The notes below the pieces were generated by a model. That model was given only the letters and a program-made list of their open reading frames with translations. It made no database searches and was not told where the DNA came from. Below, piece after piece: positions 57,176 through 64,000 of a stretch of DNA of 64,000 bases. Within the stretch, counting starts at the first letter, position 1, and each line of letters opens with the position of its first letter. The stretch is from Rhodosporidiobolus odoratus (lineage: Eukaryota; Basidiomycota; Microbotryomycetes; Sporidiobolales; Sporidiobolaceae). A program made the translations under genes and the position numbers. The stretch is from positions 434,001 through 498,000 of the forward strand of contig JAOANU010000005.1 of assembly GCA_034387635.1 (NCBI GenBank), in the 5' to 3' direction.

Positions 57176-58956
57176 CTACTTCTTCCTAGTCAAGACATCC
57201 CTCGCGATCTTCTCCAACGCGTCCCTGGCCTCACTCTCAGGCAACGAGCCAAGGGCAGCAATAGCCGCTGCAGAGTGTTCTTCAGCCAAGGCGTAGGTTC
57301 GGGCCGCGCCGGAGGATCGGAGGATGAGGGATTTAGCCTGCACGCACGAGCAAGAAACGCGAAATTAGTCTTGTCCCCGGTACCATCAGAAGAGACACAG
57401 CGAAGCCGCGTAAGAAATAGAAGTCGAGGCAGAGAACGGAGACGCGAAACTTACCTCTTCAACGTCACCCTCATTCGCGAACTTTCGTTCAATCATCTCT
57501 CCCAGCTGTGGGAACTCTTCCCAAGCGTACAAGGCGGGCGCGGTCGCCAATCCGAGTTTGAGATCTGCCCCTCCGCCGGGTTTGCCGAGTTCTGCAGCGG
57601 AGGCGGTAAAGTCGAGCATGTCGTCGATGAGCTGCGAATGCGATAGCACGCGAGCAAGTTTAGAAGACTATCTTAGGTATGGAGAGGGGAGGCGAACTGG
57701 GACAGGAAGGGAAGGGTTGAATAGGGACATGTCAAACGACGCACCTGGAACGCAATCCCAAGGTTCTTCCCATACTCGTAAGCCGCATCTTTGACCTTCT
57801 CCCCCTCTTCCCAACCCTGCTTGACTCCCGCTCCTCCAAGCACGACCGACGCCCTCGTGCTCTTGGCGATCAAACTCGCCGTCTTCAAGTAAGTTTTCCG
57901 CATGTAATGCGAAAAAATCTCTTCCGTCGGTCCACCTCGGGTTGATGCCGCTGCTCCTTTCCCCTGCGGCGAAGAGGGAACGTTGCCCTTCATCTGCATC
58001 ACCTCGCCTTCTACCAGATTGGCCAACACGGACGCCACCAATTCGACGACTTCGTTGCTCCCCAATCGACTCAAGGCGAGACTGGCCCTAGCGAGGAGGA
58101 AATCTCCGGCGAGGATGGAGAGTTTGTTTCCAAAGAGGTTGGGGGCCGAAGGGGCACCTCGACGGGTTGAGGCAACGTCGATTACGTCGTCGTGGAGCAG
58201 GGAAGCGACGTGGATTAATTCGGTGATTTCGGCGAGGCGGCGTTGGGTCGGGAGGAGGTTCAGGGACGAGTCGGTGGAGGGGGAGGGGGAAGTTGAGAGA
58301 GATGATGTAGAGGAGGAAGACGGGGAGGAAGAGGAGGAAGAAGAAGAAGAAGAAGAAGAAGAAGAAGAAGAAGAAAAGGCGGCGAAAGGGTTCTTGAGTA
58401 GTTCTCCGGCTCGTTGTGCGAGGGAGAGGGAGGGGTTGTGGTCCTGAAGGATGTCGTCTCGAGTGATGGGTTCATCGATGCCCAACCCTTTCCCTTGAGC
58501 GCGCAACCGTTCCCTATCCAACTCTTTTTCCCTAATCTCGTTCCACCTTGGACTCATTCCATTTGTAGCCTGACTCATGAGGAGGACGATCATGGGTCTG
58601 ACGTGTTTCCCATCCTGCTGAAAGTAGTACTTTGCGATTGTGTCGAGGGTGGGATGGGAAGAACCGAGGAGGGAAGAGAGTCTTGATTTGAGGAAACCCA
58701 ATTCCGAGGTGAGCAGTTTGAGGGGGTCGGTAATGGTTACATTGTGAGATGGGGTGGACAGGGATGACGCAGTTGAAGAAGGTGTTGGTAAGATTGAAGT
58801 CCAGGCTGAGCGTGGTGATGAAGTCGAAGCATGACGCCGACAAGGTGAACCGCAATTTAATGAGGAGGGCGATGGCCGGACACACGGTATAGGCCCATGC
58901 GAGGGAAGTGTAGATGCCCTCAGTAGTCGTCGTTGAGCTTGTACACACCGCACCAT
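57176..58956 (-). CDS. COQ1: Mitochondrial trans-polyprenyl diphosphate synthase (ubiquinone side chain)
   Basis: Makes the long isoprenoid tail for coenzyme Q. I chose the ATG at 58956 because it opens a presequence-like Arg/Ser-rich stretch (MVRCVQAQRRLLRASTLPSH); in-frame ATGs at 58998 and 59118 are alternatives. Then DGKHVRPMIVLLMSQATNG, the first aspartate-rich motif LLHDDVIDVASTRRG, FGNKLSILAGDFLLARASLAL, a YMRKTYLKTASLIAKST segment, GKNLGIAFQ and, after an intron, the second motif LIDDMLDFTAS. The final exon ends in EVLTRKK-like residues and TAG at 57176-57178. A poly-Ser insertion of about 15-20 residues sits just before the first motif. Three exons. Confidence 0.9.
58336..58375. repeat. 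GAA/TTC trinucleotide microsatellite
   Basis: Run of about 13 GAA units on the + strand, read as TCT/TTC-type codons (mainly Ser) on the - strand. It encodes the poly-Ser loop inside the prenyltransferase. Confidence 0.85.
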
Positions 58957-59216
58957 CTTTTGAACGAGCACCAAGGATTTCGGGAACGGAACCAACATCC
59001 AGGCGTGCGAATCTCGCAATGTCCTGTTCTGACTACAGATGTAGGCAGGACTCTGTGCGTGTTTGCGTGCACTACAAGCTTGCAATTCGCTCCAACTGTG
59101 GTTCTCTCGGCGGAGCATGATGACGACTCAAGACCGCGCTTTTCCTCTCTCCATCTCCTTTAGTCGGCAAAGGGTTGGCATGTAGTATTCCTCTCTTTCC
59201 TTTGACCCACTCACCG

Positions 59217-60807
59217 CTACTCCGTCCTCCACGTGATATCGACCACCTGTTGACCCCCGGGCGGATACTTAGGCAAACGCAACCCATACTTGATCTCGAC
59301 ATTCCTGCAGCAGCGTGAAAAAGATTAGAGAACGACACGGCGCGCGCAGATAGTCATCAGCCTCCCTTTTCAAGGATCACGGTCGGGCGATAGGGATAGT
59401 GGACCGAAGTGACGCACCCTGGTACGAAGCGTCCTCCCAAGTAATGTTTCCCTCCGGCTTCAACAAATGCTTGCACGCCTTTTTTCGGTGCCGTAAGAGA
59501 GATGAGAGCATCTGTGCGCACGTCAAGCCAATCGGAGATCAGTCAGCGCTCTTCCATACATAGTCCGGTTGCTTGACGGGTACGCACCTGGAGTAAACCC
59601 TTGATTCACATTCCCTTCTTCAACGTCCCACCCACTCGGAATATCGACGCTCAAAATCGGTTTCGACGTCTTCTTGAAAGCGTCGAGAACGTTGATGAAC
59701 GGAGCTCGAACGGGAGGCTTGAAGGAGAAACCTGTTGATCACGGAAGGAAGCCCGTCACGGGCACACCCAGTGAGAACGACTCAGTCTCGTCTCTCGCGA
59801 TCGAGCGGGGAGCATAGGATGAAGCGGGAACGAACCAAACACGCAGTCGAGAATGACATCTGTGTTTTCAATCGCGCGCCTGAAGGCAACCTCTTGTGCG
59901 TCACCGGCCATGGGGAAGGAACTGGCGCCGGAGCCGCTGACTGCGGGTGGGGCGATCAGGGGGAGGTCGACGTTTTCGCATTGCTTTTTCAGACGCTATG
60001 CAAAGGATCGTTAGCGAGGGTAGGATGCAGAGTCTGAAGAGGGAAGAATCGAAGCAGACGTGCGAGAGGGGGATGGAGAGGAAAGGCAGGTGTAGCGCAC
60101 CGAGAAGATCTCGCCTTTTGATTCCTGCCGAAGACAAAGAGGTCAGGGTCATCAGAAAGCGATAGCCTAAGACGTGAGAGGGAACGTACTTTGGGGTAGA
60201 AGACGGAAGGAGCGTAGCCGAATTGATCTGACGGGAAACAAAGTCGAGAGCGGAACGATGTCGAGATGAGCCGTCATGCGCTCCAGCCCCTCCCGTCCCC
60301 TGTGCTGGTATAGAGACGTACATAAGTGTCTCGCGGCGACCAAGCCATCTCCGCCCTGGTTCCCGGGTCCGCAGCAGACCAAGACCCTCTCGTGGGTCCT
60401 CTTCTGCTTGATCCCATTGGCATCTTTGGGCAGATCTGGGCCGAGTGGATACAGGGCGGCGAGGGCTTGCGCGATCGAGAGACCGGCGAGTTCCATCAGC
60501 TGCGGTTTAGTGGGAGGATGCGTGAGTTACAGTAGGTGCATGTGGGGCGGCAGAGAATGGGAAGAAAAAGGGAAGAGGGAGGGGAAAGGGACGGACCTGG
60601 TCGAGTGAGAAGGCGCCCTCTTCGCCCATGAGGTCTTTGTCGATGTCCCGAGCTTGTTGAGCGGTGACTGGAGGGGGAGGCAAGGTGTGAGCGGACCGGG
60701 TGGAGAAAGGAAAGGCCAAGGGAGGAAGAGAACGACTTGCGGTATTTCGGTTGTTGAGGTGCGGGGTTTGAGAGGTACGAGGTGATTGAGGAGAGGAGTC
60801 CGGCCAT
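59217..60807 (-). CDS. NNR1: NAD(P)HX epimerase (NAXE / yeast Nnr1 type)
   Basis: Repairs hydrated NADH/NADPH by interconverting R and S forms of NAD(P)HX. The ATG at 60807 starts [17 protein letters not shown]. Next come [58 protein letters not shown] (the phosphate-binding loop), [13 protein letters not shown], then [51 protein letters not shown], and the end [17 protein letters not shown] with TAG at 59217-59219. Lengths and motifs fit the YjeF_N family without the dehydratase domain. About six introns. The N-terminus could be a weak mitochondrial signal. Confidence 0.92.
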
Positions 60808-61086
60808 GTTGTGCGTAGGGCGGTGGACCTGGGTGGGTAGGAAGGGAGGTAGACGAGGTGAAAACGATCGAGTGAGGAGAGGCGGCCAGCGAACGGGACG
60901 GAGTCGGCTGTAGCTGAACGTGGTGGGTGGGCCTGGGCTTCTGCGAGTCAAGGACTAGCTAGCTAGTGTAGTCTGTCACACCTAGGGTTGTCGTGTAAGT
61001 CGACCTTGCCTTGGTTCGTCGAGTTCGTCTCATTGATTCCTTTCTCCTTTCTCGATTGTGATCAAGTTGCTGTCGATTCCCTCAGA
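60808..61086. promoter_or_regulatory. Divergent promoter between NNR1 and calnexin
   Basis: 279 bp between divergent start codons. It includes a small AGCTAGCTAG palindromic stretch at about 60957. No known stress element could be assigned by eye. Confidence 0.5.
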
Positions 61087-63542
61087 ATGAAGTACGCTCT
61101 CCTCCCTTTGAGCGCACTCACCGCTCTCGTCACACTCGCCCAAGCTGAATCCGCCCCAGCCTTTACCGTAAGCTCCCGTCTCCCTCTCCCCCTCCACTCG
61201 GAGTGTTCCACGTCGTTCCCCTTCTCACCTCGTTCCCTCTCGACACAGCCCTCGAGCGTACAAGGCATCTTTGTCGAACAGTTCACTCAAGGCTGGGAGA
61301 ACAAGTGGTCGCCCTCAAAGGCTACAAAGGAGGAACAGCGCGGCGAGGTCAGTCTCTCTCTCTCTCCCTCCCCCATTTAGCCTCCCCACTCGGATCAACT
61401 CACTTCACCCCTCTCGCTAGGTCTTCTCTTACGTCGGAAAATGGTCCGTCGAAGAACCTACCGTCTACCCCGGCATCGTTGGCGACAAGGGTCTCGTCCT
61501 CAAGACCAAAGCCGCTCACCACGCCATCTCGGCACCCTTCGATGAGGTCCTCGACCCCAAGGGCAAGCCTTTGGTCGTCAGCTACGAAGTCAAGCTCCAG
61601 CAGTCGCTCGACTGCGGAGGGGCTTACCTCAAGCTCTTGACCGAGAGTACCGAGGTACAGTCGGATCCGCTTTGCCCTGCTGTTTCGCCCACGAGCGCAA
61701 GCTAACGTTCTGTATCCTCAACCCGCAGGGCATTCAAGCTGCGGAATTCTCGGACAAGACCCCTTAGTACGCAACTGTCCTGCTCTGGCTTTCGTACTGG
61801 GCACCCCGCTGACATCTCCCCTGCAGCACCATCATGTTCGGACCCGACAGGTGCGGCTCAACGAGCAAGACGCACTTCATCTTCCGCCACAAGTCTCCCA
61901 TCACGGGCGAAATCGAAGAAAAGCACCTCGTCGCTCCCCCTCCCCCCAAAATTGTCAAAACCTCGACTCTCTACACTCTGATCGTGCGCCCCGACCAGAC
62001 CTACGACATCCTCATCAATAACGAATCCGTCAAGTCTGGGTCCTTGTTTGAAGACTTTACTCCGGCGGTCAACCCGCCCAAGGAGATTGATGACCCCACC
62101 GATTCCAAGCCGGCGGATTGGGAGGAGAACCCAAAGATCTCGGATCCCCAGGCGGTCAAGCCTGAGGAGTGGGACGAGGACGCGCCGGCGACGATCGAGG
62201 ACCCTGAGGCTGAGATGCCGGAGGATTGGTTGGTGGATGAGCCGGCTACGGTACCGGATCCCGAGGCTGAGGTGCGTTCCGTAGACCCCCGCTTCCCTTT
62301 CGCTCAAAGACAGACGGGCTGACGGCCGTTGCTGTGCGTCGAGCAGAAGCCTGAAGAGTGGTCTGACGAAGACGACGGTGACTGGGTGGCGCCGTCGGTC
62401 CCGAACCCCAAGTGCGAAGGCGGAGCCGGATGCGGCCCGTGGAAAAAGCCCGAGATTGCCAACCGTTCGTCTTCAACTTGTCCCCTTCGTCCCTCCATCC
62501 CTCCATCCAGAGTTTCACAGCAGATGCTGACGAGACTCTCCTGACCTCGCTCCTCTCGCTCGTGCAAAACAGCCGCCTACAAAGGCAAATGGTTTGCCCC
62601 CCTCATCGACAACCCCGACTACAAAGGTCCGTGGGCGCCCAAGAAGATTGCCAACCCGGATTACTACGAAGACCCAACCCCGGCTGATTTCAACAAGATT
62701 GCCGGAGTTGGGTTTGAGTTGTGGAGTATGACGGAGGATATTCTGTTTGATAACGTGCGTTTCACCGCGTTGTCCCGCTCTTCGGCGCTGCGACTTGCAG
62801 CGCGAGTAGCGTGTTCCTCGAGTAGACCTCGCGAGCTCACACAACTCTCCTCGTTTCCTCCCTCCTTGTTTTTTCTTCCTCACACGCTCCGCAGATCTTC
62901 ATCAGCGATTCCGAATCCGACCTGCAACAATTCATCTCCGAAACCTGGTCCATCAAAGCCCCTGTCGAAACCGCTCTCGAAAAAGCCGACAAGCCGGAAC
63001 CTAAACCCCACTCTCACTCTGACGAAGGAGGACCCGAACCCGATTTCAAGGCCTCTCCTGTCGAGTTTGTCAAGTTCAAGGCGAGGCAGTTTGTGGATGA
63101 GGTGATTGTGGATCCTAAGAAGGCGTTTGTGGAGAGACCGGTTACTGGGGGAGTTGTCGGAGTTGTGTTTGCGACTGTGGTTGGATTGTTGGGCGTTCGT
63201 GCGTCTCGCCTCTCTTGCCTCTCCATGTCCTCCTCCTCGCCCTTTCGACGCTGACGCTGACACTGAACGCTGCTCCACTCGATTGAAAAATGGACAGTCC
63301 TCTCCCTCCTCTTCACCTCTTCCACCTCTCCCGCAACTCAACAAAAACTCCAATCCGCGGCTTCGGCCGCCAAGAAGAAGACCGATCAAGTCACTGCCGA
63401 TGTCGTTGAGGCGACGAAGCAGATCGTTGATGAAAAGGTGGTTCCGGCAGTTCAGGCTGCGGGGGACAAGGTTGAGGAGGTTAAGGAGGGGGTTAGGACG
63501 AGGGCTAGTGCTAAGGCTAGGAAGGAGGAGGGGAGCGAGTAA
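61087..63542 (+). CDS. CNE1: Calnexin, ER membrane lectin chaperone
   Basis: The signal peptide is [20 protein letters not shown]. Then [38 protein letters not shown] and [20 protein letters not shown], the lectin domain with its Cys pair. The arm domain has [23 protein letters not shown] and [13 protein letters not shown] type-1 repeats and type-2 repeats [45 protein letters not shown]. The lectin fold resumes with GVGFELWSM and ILFDNIFIS. A transmembrane segment ([15 protein letters not shown], then LSLLFTSS) spans the last intron. The cytosolic tail is Lys/Glu/Val-rich and helical, ending KEEGSE. About eight introns. Folds N-glycoproteins in the ER. Confidence 0.95.
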
Positions 63543-64000
63543 GCTCGTGGCCGGAGGTCTGCGGTCAAAGTAGGGTCACGAGGGATGGGTTGAGATAAGG
63601 CTTTCGGGGGTGGAAAGGGAGGAGATGGGGGGAGGAAGCGCTTGCAGGAGGTGTTTTGTCTGGGTCGGGGCTCTCCAGGTGTCCTTTTCGTCGTTCTTTC
63701 GTTCCCCTCCTTTTCCTTCTCGCTCTCTCTTTCTCTCGCGGTGTGCCGTCTTTCCCGTAGTCATGAGGCTTCCAAACTAGGAGATGAATGAAAAGCAAAT
63801 TCAGTTCACATCAACGCAAACCGGAGGGAGAAGACAGGTCGATGCGAGAGCACGAGGAAGTACGCGAGGAGATGGGATACACACCACCGAACAAAGTGGC
63901 AAAGCTGGCGTCTGGGGAGATTCAGAGGCGATTCCGTTGGCATCGCACACAAGCGAGCATACGGCAGTTGCGGCAGCGCTGTACATAGATCCAAGCAAGC
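63543..64000. other. 3' flank of calnexin
   Basis: About 460 bp to the window edge. Contains a C/T-rich 3' region and short frames without features. No gene supported. Confidence 0.5.

Overview
The window is fungal nuclear DNA, most likely from a basidiomycete red yeast of the Pucciniomycotina (Rhodotorula/Sporidiobolales type). The basis is its GC-rich coding sequence, dense genes, many short introns with GT..AG borders (about 50-120 bases), a CPL1-domain secreted protein, and a trimmed set of eukaryotic housekeeping genes. The species is an inference. No rRNA, convincing tRNA, transposon or CRISPR was seen.

Layout: 0.2-3.5 kb (-) DEF1-type RNA polymerase II degradation factor; 3.8-6.5 kb (-) eIF2B epsilon (GCD6), divergent over only 93 bp from a small mitochondrial membrane protein (DMAC1/Dmo2 type, +); 7.7-11.4 kb (+) Zn2Cys6 transcription factor; 11.5-14.4 kb (-) cytosolic L-asparaginase with ankyrin tail; 15.2-21.6 kb (+) three secreted proteins in a row (CPL1-like cysteine-rich protein, pepsin-type aspartic protease, lyase-like protein); 22.0-24.5 kb (-) ORC5; 25.0-46.0 kb (-) one giant modular gene; 46.8-51.1 kb (+) NBS1/XRS2-type DNA-break sensor; 51.7-52.3 kb (+) small CaaX protein; 53.5-55.7 kb (+) YANK/STK32-type AGC kinase; 56.2-56.9 kb an inverted pair of short paralogous stubs; 57.2-59.0 kb (-) polyprenyl diphosphate synthase (COQ1); 59.2-60.8 kb (-) NAD(P)HX epimerase; 61.1-63.5 kb (+) calnexin.

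The most unusual object is the giant gene at 25.0-46.0 kb. Its N-terminal third is disordered, rich in Pro/Ser/Gln/Gly/Asp, with repeated AFxPR-type and PPSSD-type motifs. Its C-terminal two thirds are His/Glu/Lys/Arg-rich helical, coiled-coil modules. Every exon junction I resolved is phase 1, so the exons are symmetric modules. A 1398-bp block of seven such exons, introns included, is tandemly repeated three times plus a fourth partial copy (28.4-33.5 kb) with almost no divergence. Older diverged copies flank it. This looks like a structural or scaffold protein growing by unequal crossing-over of phase-1 exons; I do not recognise its family.

Most other genes are independent housekeeping genes rather than a pathway cluster. 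Two links are worth noting: the shared 93-bp GCD6/DMAC1 promoter, and the run of three secreted proteins.
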